In this document: positions 41,554 through 51,385 of the stretch, one piece after another
How the letters are laid out: each line of letters begins with the position of its first letter
Position numbering within the stretch: the first letter of the stretch is position 1
Source of the DNA: Luteimicrobium subarcticum
Lineage (GTDB): Bacteria; Actinomycetota; Actinomycetes; Actinomycetales; Cellulomonadaceae
DNA: 64,000 bases
Direction: 5' to 3'
NCBI RefSeq assembly: GCF_002798015.1
Contig: NZ_PGTZ01000007.1
Coordinates: 1-64,000, forward strand
The notes under the pieces: generated by a model
The model's database searches: none
Seen by the model: only the letters and a program-made list of their open reading frames with translations
What the model was told of the DNA's origin: nothing
Translations under genes and position numbers: made by a program

Positions 41554-41961
41554 TCAGGCGGTCTCCGTGCGGACGTCGTAGGCGTCCTGCGCGAGGGTGA
41601 TCTCGGCGATGTGCGCCTCGGACCACGCCTTGAGCGCGTGCAGGACGGGGGTGAGCGAGCGCCCGAGGTCGGTGAGCTCGTAGTCGACGCGCACGGGGAC
41701 GGACGCGGTGACCGTGCGGGACACGATGCCGTCGCGCTCGAGGGTCCGCAGGGTCTGCGTGAGCATCTTCTGGCTCGCGCCGGCGACGGTGCGGGCGATC
41801 TCCGCGTGCCGGAGCGACCCGTCCTCCAGGGCGTTGACGATGAGGCTGGCCCACTTGTTGCCGATGGTCTCGAGGACGCGTCGGCTGGGGCAGGCGGCGA
41901 AGAACGCGTTGTACTCGTCCTTGGCGGCGTCGCGCTGCTGGGCGGCGGTGAGGGTGGGCAC
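41554..41961 (-). CDS. HxlR-family transcriptional regulator
   Basis: 135 aa, GTG 41961 with AGGAG upstream. Winged helix of HxlR type (CPSRRVLETIGNKWASLIVN; ASQKMLTQTLRTLERDGIVS; YELTDLGRSL). The conserved Cys24 before the HTH suggests redox or electrophile sensing, as in YodB/HypR-type members. It diverges from a quinone-oxidoreductase-like gene, with repeated boxes between them, so it most likely represses that gene until an electrophile modifies the Cys. Confidence 0.9.
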   Translation of the reverse strand: MPTLTAAQQRDAAKDEYNAFFAACPSRRVLETIGNKWASLIVNALEDGSLRHAEIARTVAGASQKMLTQTLRTLERDGIVSRTVTASVPVRVDYELTDLGRSLTPVLHALKAWSEAHIAEITLAQDAYDVRTETA

Positions 41962-42006
41962 GGCGGGCTCCTGGAAGGTTCGAACAGGTCAGTTAGGCAC
42001 TCAGAG

Positions 42007-42045
42007 GTACCTACTTTCCTTCAGTACCTAGGTTTCCTACGGTAG
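42007..42045. promoter_or_regulatory. Candidate HxlR operator in the divergent intergenic region
   Basis: Two direct repeats of GTACCTA followed by TTTCCT (42007-42020 and 42024-42038) lie 17 bp apart, followed by CTAC-G-GTAG. The stretch is AT-rich against its surroundings and lies between the HxlR gene and its divergent neighbour. Confidence 0.55.
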
Positions 42046-42117
42046 ACGCATCAGGGCGTGACGGGAACCCCCACGGGCACCCGGGACCGCCGAGAGCGCA
42101 AGGTCAGGAGAACCACC

Positions 42118-43098
42118 ATGAAGGTCGTGCAGCAGTCCCAGTACGGTCCCGCCGACGTCCTCGAGGTCGTCGAGCACGACACCCCTGCGGCCGTCGACGG
42201 GCGCGTCCGCGTCCAGGTCCAGGCCCGCGCCCTCAACCCCGCCGACATCGGCACCCGCGCCGGCGCGTTCGCCGCGATGACCCCCGGCCTCACCTTCCCG
42301 GCCGTCCTGGGCTGGGACTTCGCGGGCGTCCTCCTGGACGACGCGACGGTCGGCGGGAGCGTCGGCACGCTGGCCGCCGGCACCCGCGTCGCGGGCTTCG
42401 TCCCGTGGTTCGGCGAGGCGCTCGGAGCCGGGTCGTACACCGAGGTGCTGGTCGTCGACCCGACGTGGGTCGCGCCGGTCCCCGACGCGCTGTCGACTGC
42501 CGAGGCCGCCGTCCTGGGCATGAACGCGGTCACCGGCGCGCACGCCGCCGACATGGTGGCCGACCTGCTCGGCGTCGCCGGCGGTTCCGACGCCCTCGCG
42601 GGACGCACGGTCCTCGTCACCGGAGCGAGCGGACCGGTCGGCGCCGCTGCCGTCCTGACCCTCGTCGGCCGCGGCGCCCGCGTCCTCGCGACCGGGTCGC
42701 GCGGGGACGACGAGAGCGTCGCCGCGCTCGGTGCCGAGGTGCTCCCGCGCACCGACGCGGCCGGCATCGCCGCGGCCGCACGCGAGGCAGCGGACGGCGG
42801 CGTCGACGCGGTGTTCAACGCCGGCCTCGCGTCGCACGAGCTGCTCGCCGCCGTCCGGGACGGCGGGGTGTTCGTCAGCGCGACCCGCGGCTACATGCCG
42901 ACGGCCGAGCGCGGCGTCACCGTCGACGGCGTGCACGTCGAGCCCGACCCGGAGCGCCTCGTCGCGCTGCTCGACGAGGCCGTCGCCGGACGCCTGCCCG
43001 TCCGCGTCGCGAAGGAGGTCCCGCTCGAGGACGCCGCCGCGGCCCACGCGCTCGTCGAGGCGGGCGGCGTGCGCGGCAAGGTCGTCCTCGTGAGCTGA
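42118..43098 (+). CDS. Zinc-independent quinone oxidoreductase-like MDR alcohol dehydrogenase
   Basis: 326 aa from ATG 42118. A GroES-like N-terminal domain (MKVVQQSQYGPADVLEVVEH; RALNPADIGTRAGAF) precedes a Rossmann domain with VLVTGASGPVGAAAVLTLVG for NADPH. The zinc ligands of true alcohol dehydrogenases are absent, as in quinone reductases (QOR). It would reduce quinones or related electrophiles with NADPH. Control by the divergent HxlR gene fits such a detoxifying role. Confidence 0.88.
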   Translation: MKVVQQSQYGPADVLEVVEHDTPAAVDGRVRVQVQARALNPADIGTRAGAFAAMTPGLTFPAVLGWDFAGVLLDDATVGGSVGTLAAGTRVAGFVPWFGEALGAGSYTEVLVVDPTWVAPVPDALSTAEAAVLGMNAVTGAHAADMVADLLGVAGGSDALAGRTVLVTGASGPVGAAAVLTLVGRGARVLATGSRGDDESVAALGAEVLPRTDAAGIAAAAREAADGGVDAVFNAGLASHELLAAVRDGGVFVSATRGYMPTAERGVTVDGVHVEPDPERLVALLDEAVAGRLPVRVAKEVPLEDAAAAHALVEAGGVRGKVVLVS

Positions 43099-43126
43099 TC
43101 CCGGCCCGGCGGGCGCCCGCTGGACG

Positions 43127-43132
43127 TAGCGT
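43127..43132 (+). promoter_or_regulatory. Leaderless -10 box of the MFS exporter gene
   Basis: TAGCGT is followed by 7 nt and GTG 43140. This favours 43140 over the in-frame GTG at 43131, which lies inside the box. Confidence 0.5.
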
Positions 43133-43139
43133 GGACCGC

Positions 43140-44573
43140 GTGACCCCCGCCCAGCGGCGCGTGCTCGTCGTCGCGATCCTCGCGAGCTTCGTCGCGTTCC
43201 TCGACGGCTCGGTCGTGAACGTGGCGCTGCCCGCGATCTCGCGCGACCTCGCGCCGCCGGGCACGGACGCGACGCTCGACGCCCTCGCCCTGCAGCAGTG
43301 GGTCGTCGACGCGTACCTCGTGACGCTGGGCTCCCTGATCCTGCTCGCGGGCTCGCTGTCGGACGTCCACGGCCGCAAGAAGGTCATCGTCGCGGGCCTC
43401 GTCGTGTTCGGGGTGGCGTCGGTGGCGTGCGCGCTCGCGCCTGACGGGCTGGTGCTCGTCGTGGCGCGGGGCGTGCAGGGGGTCGGCGGCGCGCTGCTCG
43501 TGCCGTCGTCGCTCGCGCTGATCATCTCTGCCTTCTCCGGGCACGCGCAGGGGCGCGCCATCGGCGTGTGGACGGCGTGGACGAGCACGGCGATGATCGC
43601 CGGCCCGCTCGTGGGCGGCCTGTTCGTCGACAGCCTGTCGTGGCGGTGGGTCTTCGGGATCAACGTCCTGCCGATCGCGGTGACGCTGTGGCTCGTGCGG
43701 GGCGTGGCCGGCGGGCGTCCCACCGGCGGACGACGGCTCGACGTGGTCGGCGCGGTGCTCGCGACCGTGGGGCTGGCGGGAGTCGTCCTCGGGCTCGTCG
43801 AGCTGGGCCACCGCGGCTGGGCGAGCCCCGTCGTGTGGGCGCCGACGGTCGTGGGCGCCGCGGCGCTCGTCGCGTTCGTCGTCCGGGAGCGCACCGCCTC
43901 CGACCCCATGCTGCCCATGCGTCTGTTCGGTGCCCGGAACTTCGCCGTCGGCAACGTCGCGACGCTCGCCGTCTACGGCGCGCTGACGCTCATGTCGTTC
44001 GTCGTGTCGATCTTCCTGCAGCAGGTCGCGGGGTACTCCGCGTTCCAGGCGGGGCTCGCGCAGCTCCCGCCGACGCTCCTGACGATCGGGCTGTCCTCGC
44101 GGTTCGGCGGCCTCTCCGGACGGTACGGCGCGCGCTGGTTCATGGCGGGCGGCCCGTGCGTCATGGCCGCGGGCATGCTGCTCCTGCTCACGACGACCGC
44201 GGACGCCGTCTACGTCACCCAGGTGCTCCCCGGGCTGGTGCTGCTCGGCCTCGGTCTGTCGATCACCGTGGCGCCGCTGACCGCCGCGATCCTCGGAGCC
44301 GTCCCCGCCGCCGACGCCGGCATCGGGTCGGCCGTCAACAACGCCGTCTCGCGCGTGGCCGGGCTGGTCACCGTGGCGTGCGCCGGGATCGTCGTCGGGG
44401 CGACGTTCGACGTCGACGGGTTCCACCGGGCGCTCGTGCTGTGCGCGGTGCTGTTCGCGGTCGGGGGAGCGGTGTCCGCGGTGGGGATCGTGAACCGGGT
44501 GGACGCGCCCGACGACGCCGCGCCCGACGACGCGCCCGCACCAGGGGTGCCCGACGCGCACGCCGACGGCTAG
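43140..44573 (+). CDS. DHA2-family (EmrB/QacA) MFS drug exporter
   Basis: 477 aa. About 14 membrane segments are expected. The first carries VVNVALPAISRDL, the signature of DHA2 proton-driven exporters. The A motif is LSDVHGRKKV and motif C is the stretch around GPLVGGLFVDSLSWRWVFGINV. The C-terminal tail is Asp/Pro-rich. It likely exports cationic or lipophilic drugs. It directly precedes the TPP riboswitch and thiC on the same strand, with only about 18 bp between its stop and the riboswitch, but the riboswitch should control only thiC. Confidence 0.9.
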   Translation: MTPAQRRVLVVAILASFVAFLDGSVVNVALPAISRDLAPPGTDATLDALALQQWVVDAYLVTLGSLILLAGSLSDVHGRKKVIVAGLVVFGVASVACALAPDGLVLVVARGVQGVGGALLVPSSLALIISAFSGHAQGRAIGVWTAWTSTAMIAGPLVGGLFVDSLSWRWVFGINVLPIAVTLWLVRGVAGGRPTGGRRLDVVGAVLATVGLAGVVLGLVELGHRGWASPVVWAPTVVGAAALVAFVVRERTASDPMLPMRLFGARNFAVGNVATLAVYGALTLMSFVVSIFLQQVAGYSAFQAGLAQLPPTLLTIGLSSRFGGLSGRYGARWFMAGGPCVMAAGMLLLLTTTADAVYVTQVLPGLVLLGLGLSITVAPLTAAILGAVPAADAGIGSAVNNAVSRVAGLVTVACAGIVVGATFDVDGFHRALVLCAVLFAVGGAVSAVGIVNRVDAPDDAAPDDAPAPGVPDAHADG

Positions 44574-44590
44574 GGTGGCCGCACAACTGA

Positions 44591-46447
<1,857 letters not shown>

Positions 46448-46485
46448 CCCTCCGCCCCCCCGTCCCGCCGACCAGCCGACCTGTG

Positions 46486-47235
46486 TCACGCCCCCGGGCG
46501 CATGACGGGTGGGTTGAGGACGACGGCGCCGGGGTCGGCGTCGGGCGCCAGCCGGTAGAGCGCGGCGGGCCGCCCGGCGCCGCCCGACGTCGTCCGGCCG
46601 GTCTCGACGAGGAAGCCCGGCGTCCCGGTGACCTTGCGGTGGAAGTTGCGCGGGTCGAGGGTGACCCCCCAGACGGCCTCGTAGACGGCGCGGAGCTCGG
46701 CGACGGTGAACTCACGCCCGCAGAACGCCGTCGCGAGGGCCGAGTACTCGAGCTTGGCGCGGGCGCGTTCGACGCCGTCGCGCAGGACGTCGGCGTGGTC
46801 GAACGCCAGGTCGAGTCCGCTTCCGCCGACGCGGGCGACGGGGTACCAGCCCACGGCTTCGGCGTCGCCTCCGGCAGCGGGTCCGCCGGGCGGGAGCCGG
46901 AGGGCGTCGGCGGGTGCGAGCAGGAGGTGGGCGACGCTGACGACGGGCCCGCGGGGGTCGCGACCGAGCGGTCCGTAGGTACGGAGCTGCTCGAGGTGGC
47001 CCGTCGGCGCGACGCCGGTCTCCTCGGCGAGCTCGCGGCGGGCGGCGTCGTCGAGCGTCTCGTCGGGCAGGACGAACCCGCCGGGGAGGGCGAGCGCGCC
47101 GCGGAACGGTTCGAGCAGGCGGGTCACGAGCAGCACCTGCAGGCTCGCGTCCCGCACGGTGAGCGCGACGACGTCGACGGTCACGGGCAGGGTCGCGGCG
47201 GACGGCGGGACGGTGGTGCCGCGCGGGTGGGTCAT
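46486..47235 (-). CDS. NrtR-like NUDIX transcriptional regulator
   Basis: 249 aa. An N-terminal NUDIX domain has a complete box: Gly53, Glu59, Arg67-Glu68, Glu71-Glu72 and Gly74 (GFVLPDETLDDAARRELAEE). A C-terminal winged helix (about 160-235; FTVAELRAVYEAVWG, RNFHRKVTGTPGFLVETGR) is the hallmark of NrtR, the ADP-ribose-responsive regulator of NAD metabolism. The intact box suggests it may also hydrolyse a nucleotide-diphosphate. It diverges from an SPFH gene followed by an NAD-kinase-like gene. ATG 47235 stands 6 nt after TACGCT, a leaderless start. Confidence 0.88.
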   Translation of the reverse strand: MTHPRGTTVPPSAATLPVTVDVVALTVRDASLQVLLVTRLLEPFRGALALPGGFVLPDETLDDAARRELAEETGVAPTGHLEQLRTYGPLGRDPRGPVVSVAHLLLAPADALRLPPGGPAAGGDAEAVGWYPVARVGGSGLDLAFDHADVLRDGVERARAKLEYSALATAFCGREFTVAELRAVYEAVWGVTLDPRNFHRKVTGTPGFLVETGRTTSGGAGRPAALYRLAPDADPGAVVLNPPVMRPGA

Positions 47236-47241
47236 GGGGAC

Positions 47242-47247
47242 AGCGTA
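47242..47247 (-). promoter_or_regulatory. Leaderless -10 box of the NUDIX regulator gene
   Basis: Minus-strand TACGCT, 6 nt, then ATG 47235. Confidence 0.5.
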
Positions 47248-47265
47248 GCCCGGATTCTCGTCCGG

Positions 47266-47303
47266 TTGACGTTAAGCGCTGCGGAGGGTTATCGTCATGA
47301 CGA
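47266..47303 (+). promoter_or_regulatory. Promoter of the SPFH/NAD-kinase-like operon with adjacent palindrome
   Basis: -35 TTGACG (47266-47271), 18 bp, -10 TATCGT (47290-47295). The perfect palindrome TCGTCATGACGA (47292-47303) overlaps the -10 and start point and could be the NUDIX regulator's operator. An ATG at 47297 lies inside this element and is therefore unlikely to start translation. Confidence 0.6.
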
Positions 47304-47347
47304 CGACAACAAAGAACGACACAGAGCACCACGAAGGAGCGACCACC

Positions 47348-48385
47348 ATGGCCACCATCAAGACGTACCCCGCAGCCCGCCGGTTCCTCGGCACCCCCAC
47401 GGACTACGTCGTCCACCTGCGCCGCGGCGAGGTCGCCCACCAGGGCGTCGGGCAGGCGTTCTGGTTCCGCCCCGCGACGGCCGTGCTCAGCGAGGTCCCC
47501 GCGACCGACCAGGAGCTCCCCGTCCTGTTCCACGCGATCACCGCCGACCACCAGGACGTCACCGTCCAGGTCAACGTCACCTACCGCTTCGACGACCCGG
47601 TCAAGGTCTCGCAGCGCCTCGACTTCGGCATCTTCCCCGCCCGCCAGAACGCCGGCGGCGCACAGGGCGCGGGAGCAGTCGGCACCGGGCGCCAGCAGGT
47701 CGCGACGATCATCGGCCAGCTCGCCCAGAGCCGGGCGGTCGACCACGTCGCGACGCTCACCCTGACCGACGCGCTCGAGCTCGGCGTCGGCCAGGTGCGC
47801 GCCGTCCTCACCGACGCGCTGCGCGGCGACGCCCGCCTCCAGAGCACCGGCATCGCGGTGCTCGGCGTGCACGTGCTCGCGATCCGCCCCGAGGCCGACG
47901 TCGAGAAGGCGCTCCAGACCCCCGTCCGCGAGCGCGTCCAGGCCGAGGCAGACCGCGCCACGTACGAACGTCGGGCGCTCGCGGTCGAGCGCGAGCGGGC
48001 CATCTCGGAGAACGAGCTCGCGAGCCGCATCGAGCTCGCGACCCGGCGCGAGCAGCTCGTCGCCCAGGAGGGCGTCAACGCGCGACGGGAGGCCGAGGAG
48101 GCCGCGGCCGCCGCGCTCGTCGAGGCGCGCGCCGCCGCCGAGCGCCGGGACATCGGCGCAGCGTCGAAGGCCCAGGAGGTGCGGCTGCTCGGTGAGGCCG
48201 AGGCCGCGAAGGACGCTGCCGCCATGGCCGTCTACGCCGGCATGGACCGCGGCACGCTGCTCGCCCTCGCGGTCCGCGACGCGGCCGGCGCCCTGCCGAA
48301 GATCGACAACCTCACCATCACGCCCGACATGCTCACGGGCGCCCTCGCGGCGTTCACGCAGGCCACGACCGGAGGCGCACGATGA
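47348..48385 (+). CDS. Soluble SPFH/band-7 domain protein
   Basis: 345 aa from ATG 47348, chosen for GAAGGAG 9 bp upstream; an ATG at 47297 overlaps the promoter. An SPFH domain (about 15-190; RGEVAHQGVGQAFWFRPATA; DVTVQVNVTYRFDDPVKVSQ) is followed by a long charged coiled coil (about 195-300; EADRATYERRALAVERERAI). No N-terminal membrane segment is seen, unlike stomatin/slipin proteins, so membrane association would need another means. SPFH proteins form ring-like oligomers that organise membranes or proteases. Its stop overlaps the NAD-kinase-like start (ATGA). Divergent from the NrtR-like gene. Confidence 0.85.
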   Translation: MATIKTYPAARRFLGTPTDYVVHLRRGEVAHQGVGQAFWFRPATAVLSEVPATDQELPVLFHAITADHQDVTVQVNVTYRFDDPVKVSQRLDFGIFPARQNAGGAQGAGAVGTGRQQVATIIGQLAQSRAVDHVATLTLTDALELGVGQVRAVLTDALRGDARLQSTGIAVLGVHVLAIRPEADVEKALQTPVRERVQAEADRATYERRALAVERERAISENELASRIELATRREQLVAQEGVNARREAEEAAAAALVEARAAAERRDIGAASKAQEVRLLGEAEAAKDAAAMAVYAGMDRGTLLALAVRDAAGALPKIDNLTITPDMLTGALAAFTQATTGGAR

Positions 48386-49281
48386 GCCTGCGCCGCCGCG
48401 CGGTCGTCGTGCACCGCCGCACCGAGCTCGACGAGCTCCTCGACCGGCACGGCACCCGCGGGCAGGCCGAGTTCTTCCTGCGGACCCGTGGTCGCACGCT
48501 CGACGCGGTCCAGCGGGCGCACGACGCGGTGGCCGCCGCCCGGGCGACCGTCGCCGGCGCCGTCCCGAGCGACTGGGCGCTCGCCGAGGTCGAGCGCGCC
48601 GACCTCGGACGGTTCCTCTGGGCGCCCGAGGACGTCGTCGTGGTCGTCGGGCAGGACGGCCTCGTCGCGAACGTCGCGAAGTACCTGGACGCGCAGCCCG
48701 TGCTCGGCGTGGACCCGGCACCGGGCGCGAACCCGGGCGTCCTCGTGCGGCACGACGCGGCGAGCGCCGCCCGGCTGCTCGCCGACCCGTCCGGACGGCA
48801 CGGGCTCGACCGCGCCGAGGTCGTCCCGCTCACCACGGTGCGGGCGCGGCTCGACGACGGGCAGGAGATGACGGCCCTCAACGAGATCTTCGTCGGGCAC
48901 CCGTCGCACCAGTCGGCGCGCTACCGGATCGTGACGCCGGACGGCGGCGAGGACCAGTCGTCGTCGGGCGTGATCGTCGGCACCGGGACGGGAGCCACAG
49001 GCTGGTGCGCGTCGCTGGCGCACGACCGCGGCGGCCGGACGTTCCCCGGACCGACCGACGACCGGCTCGCGTGGTTCGTCCGCGAGGCGTGGCCGTCGCC
49101 CACGACGGGCGTCAGCCGAACCGAAGGGGTCGTCGGGCGGGGGGACGAGCTGGTCGTCGTCGTCCGGTCGGACGAGCTCGTCGTGTTCGGCGACGGGATG
49201 GAGGCCGACCGGCTCGTCGCGTCGTGGGGGCAGGAGATCCGCGTGGCGGTCGGCGACCGTCCGCTGCGGCTGGTGGTGTGA
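48382..49281 (+). CDS. Divergent NAD kinase-like protein
   Basis: 299 aa, ATG overlapping the SPFH stop. NAD-kinase fold features are recognisable but altered: the GGDGT loop reads VVGQDGL (90-93 GQDG, the catalytic Asp kept), ALNEI at 165-169 is standard, and the second nucleotide loop reads VIVGTGTGATGW (198-208) for the usual STPTGSTAY. The C-terminal half keeps DGMEADRL. A housekeeping NadK would be expected elsewhere. This copy may phosphorylate NAD or a related nucleotide, or only bind it. Coupling to an SPFH protein is unusual. Confidence 0.8.
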   Translation: MSLRRRAVVVHRRTELDELLDRHGTRGQAEFFLRTRGRTLDAVQRAHDAVAAARATVAGAVPSDWALAEVERADLGRFLWAPEDVVVVVGQDGLVANVAKYLDAQPVLGVDPAPGANPGVLVRHDAASAARLLADPSGRHGLDRAEVVPLTTVRARLDDGQEMTALNEIFVGHPSHQSARYRIVTPDGGEDQSSSGVIVGTGTGATGWCASLAHDRGGRTFPGPTDDRLAWFVREAWPSPTTGVSRTEGVVGRGDELVVVVRSDELVVFGDGMEADRLVASWGQEIRVAVGDRPLRLVV

Positions 49282-49304
49282 GGGCTGTCAGGACGCTTGG
49301 CGCC

Positions 49305-50405
49305 TCAGGGTGCGTCGCGCTCGGCCGCTGAACGGGCGGCGTCCGCCTCGGCCCGGAGCGCCTCCCGGACCGCCTTCTCGCCTTCCCGAACCTTCTTCTC
49401 CGCCTCCTGTGCGGCCTTGCGCAGCTCGCGCACCCGACGTTCGGCGTCCTTGCGCTTCTCCGCGGCCTTCTTGACGCGGGGGTCGCGGGCGAACCGGGAT
49501 GCGAGAGCCGCGGACGCGCGGAGGTCGTCGTCGTCCCCGGTGAGCGACCCGCCGTGCTGTGCGGTCGGCCCGCTGTCGGCGCGGCCGGTCTCGGCGGGTC
49601 CGGCAGCGTCCCTGGACGCGAAGTCACGGCCCGCGCCAGGCAACCCGGACGCCCGGGCGTCGATGTACGCCGCGATGCCGTCGAGCACGCGCTCGAGCCC
49701 GAACGCGACATCGTCGATCTGGCCCTCGCCGACGTAGGAGCCGCTCTCCACGAGCGGCCGCAGGTACGGGAAGCGCTCGGCGTCCACGAGGTCGCGCAGC
49801 ACCGACTCGTACGCGCCGCCCAGCACCTCGTCATGGCCGCCGGCCGCGGCGACGGCGCGGGCGAGGTCGCGCTCGAGCTGCGCGGCGGCCTTGCCGTAGT
49901 TGGACGCGAGGAGGATGACGGCCATCTTCTCCTCCTGGTCGAGCGGGACGTCGCGCAGCGCCCGCAGCCCCCGGTCCACGATCTGGAGGTTGTTGGGCGT
50001 GACCGGTGCGCCCTGCACGGGGATGTCCAGGTACCAGGGGTGCGCGCCGAGGAGCGACTGCGTGAACTGGGACCACTCGCGCAGCTCGGCCCGCCAGTCG
50101 GACGGTTCGTGCGCGGGCGGCGGCTCGACGCCGATGACCTGCTCCTGCATGAGCAGCAGGAGGTCGTCCTTGCTGGTGACGTACCGGTACAGCGACATGG
50201 TCGTGTACCCGAGGCGTTGGGCGACCTTCGCCATGGAGACGCCGTCCAGGCCGTCCGCGTCCGCGAGCTCGATCGCCGTGTCGACGATGCGCTCGATGCT
50301 GAGCTCGCGACGCGGTCCGCGGTTGGGGCTGGCGGCAACGCCCCAGGCGAGCGCGAGCGCGTGGGGGAGCTCGGGCGGCTCGGGGGTCGGGTCGTCGACG
50401 GTCAC
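49305..50405 (-). CDS. TetR-family regulator with C-terminal coiled-coil extension
   Basis: 366 aa, GTG 50405. The TetR HTH is at about 34-80 (SIERIVDTAIELADADGLDG; VSMAKVAQRLGYTTMSLYRY). A TetR_C-type ligand domain runs to about 245. The remaining 120 residues are odd: a linker, then a long highly charged helix with heptad-like spacing (KKAAEKRKDAERRVRELRKA and onwards to the end). Most TetR proteins stop near 200-240 residues. The gene precedes a DrrAB-type exporter on the same strand and is a likely repressor of it. Confidence 0.88.
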   Translation of the reverse strand: MTVDDPTPEPPELPHALALAWGVAASPNRGPRRELSIERIVDTAIELADADGLDGVSMAKVAQRLGYTTMSLYRYVTSKDDLLLLMQEQVIGVEPPPAHEPSDWRAELREWSQFTQSLLGAHPWYLDIPVQGAPVTPNNLQIVDRGLRALRDVPLDQEEKMAVILLASNYGKAAAQLERDLARAVAAAGGHDEVLGGAYESVLRDLVDAERFPYLRPLVESGSYVGEGQIDDVAFGLERVLDGIAAYIDARASGLPGAGRDFASRDAAGPAETGRADSGPTAQHGGSLTGDDDDLRASAALASRFARDPRVKKAAEKRKDAERRVRELRKAAQEAEKKVREGEKAVREALRAEADAARSAAERDAP

Positions 50406-50463
50406 GGGGCCATCCTCTCGCGCGTGCGCCGCGTCACGAGCGGTCAGCGCGCGGTGCGGTGCG

Positions 50464-50533
50464 GACCTTGCGTAGGCGACGGACGTTCGCGTGCGCCGAA
50501 ACACGCGCGAACGTCCGTTGCCTACGCAAGGTC
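50464..50533. repeat. Dispersed repeat, paired half-sites (copy 3)
   Basis: Two inverted copies of the repeat box found at 22238-22290 face each other here (50464-50493 and 50502-50533). They differ at one base in the first 25 bp plus a 2-bp insertion and form a long hairpin. The element lies between the TetR gene start and the permease stop and could also act as a terminator. Confidence 0.75.
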
Positions 50534-50548
50534 GCGACCCTCGGGGAG

Positions 50549-51385
50549 TCAGCGCGCGGTGCGGCGGCGGTAGGCGAGCGAGCCGAGCGCGATGCTCACC
50601 ACGAGGAACCCGACGAGCCACGCGACGGCCGTCCAGATCGTCGCCGCGTCGGGCGTCCCCGACAGGAGCCCGCGCAGCGCCTCGATGATCGGGGTGAAGG
50701 GCTGGTTGTCGGCGAAGCCGTGGAGCCAGGCGGGCATCGTTCCGACCGCGACGAACCCGCTCGACAGGTAGGGCAGGAACAGGAACACCGAGTTGAGCGC
50801 CTGGGTCGCGTCGACGCTGAGGACGAGCCCGGCGGCCGCGCAGATCCACGTGAACGCGAGGACGGTCAGGACGACGAACCCGAGCACGGCGCACCACCCG
50901 AGGACGTCGGCGCCGGGCCGGAACCCGAGCGCGATGGCCACGCCGAGCACCACGACCCCCGACGCCAGGTTGCGCAGCACGCTCGCGATCACGTGCCCCC
51001 ACAGCGGGGCCGCGCCGAGGATCGGGAGCGTCTTGAAGCGGTCGATGGTGCCGCTCGTCATGTCCTGGGCGACGGCGGTCGCGGTGGCCGCGGACCCGAA
51101 CCCGAGGCACAGCACGAGGATTCCGGGCACGACGTAGTCGATGTAGTCGCCGCTGCTGTCGAGGGCGCCGCCGAAGATGACGACGAACACGAGCATGATC
51201 GCGACGGGGATCGCGAACGCCGTGACGAGCCCGTCGACGCTGCGGAGCGTGCGGCGCACCTCGCGCGCGGTCATCGTGCCGACGTCGCGGACTCCGGCGC
51301 GGACGGCTCTGCCCGCGCTGGGGGCTGCCGGCCGGGGCCTGGCGGCACGCGGGACGGCGGGGAGCAGGGTGCCGGCGGTGCTCAT
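50549..51385 (-). CDS. ABC-2 type permease (DrrB-like) of a drug or lipid exporter
   Basis: 278 aa with six membrane segments (from GLVTAFAIPVAIMLVFVVIF to WTAVAWLVGFLVVSIALGSL). The ABC-2 motif region around FLFLPYLSSGFVAVGTMPAW is typical of DrrB-like exporters. The N-terminal 40 residues are basic and Pro/Ala-rich. Its start overlaps the stop of the ATPase gene (ATGA), so the two form one transporter. Confidence 0.9.
   Translation of the reverse strand: MSTAGTLLPAVPRAARPRPAAPSAGRAVRAGVRDVGTMTAREVRRTLRSVDGLVTAFAIPVAIMLVFVVIFGGALDSSGDYIDYVVPGILVLCLGFGSAATATAVAQDMTSGTIDRFKTLPILGAAPLWGHVIASVLRNLASGVVVLGVAIALGFRPGADVLGWCAVLGFVVLTVLAFTWICAAAGLVLSVDATQALNSVFLFLPYLSSGFVAVGTMPAWLHGFADNQPFTPIIEALRGLLSGTPDAATIWTAVAWLVGFLVVSIALGSLAYRRRTAR

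Noticed and set aside
47271..47280. TTAAGCGCT at the SPFH promoter as a mannan-type operator
   Set aside because: The right half (TTAAGCGCTGCGG) does not complete the AAGCGCTT palindrome, and the operon has no link to sugar use.
47297..47347. ATG 47297 as the start of the SPFH protein
   Set aside because: It lies just after the -10 box, within the palindrome, with no room for a ribosome binding site; ATG 47348 has GAAGGAG.
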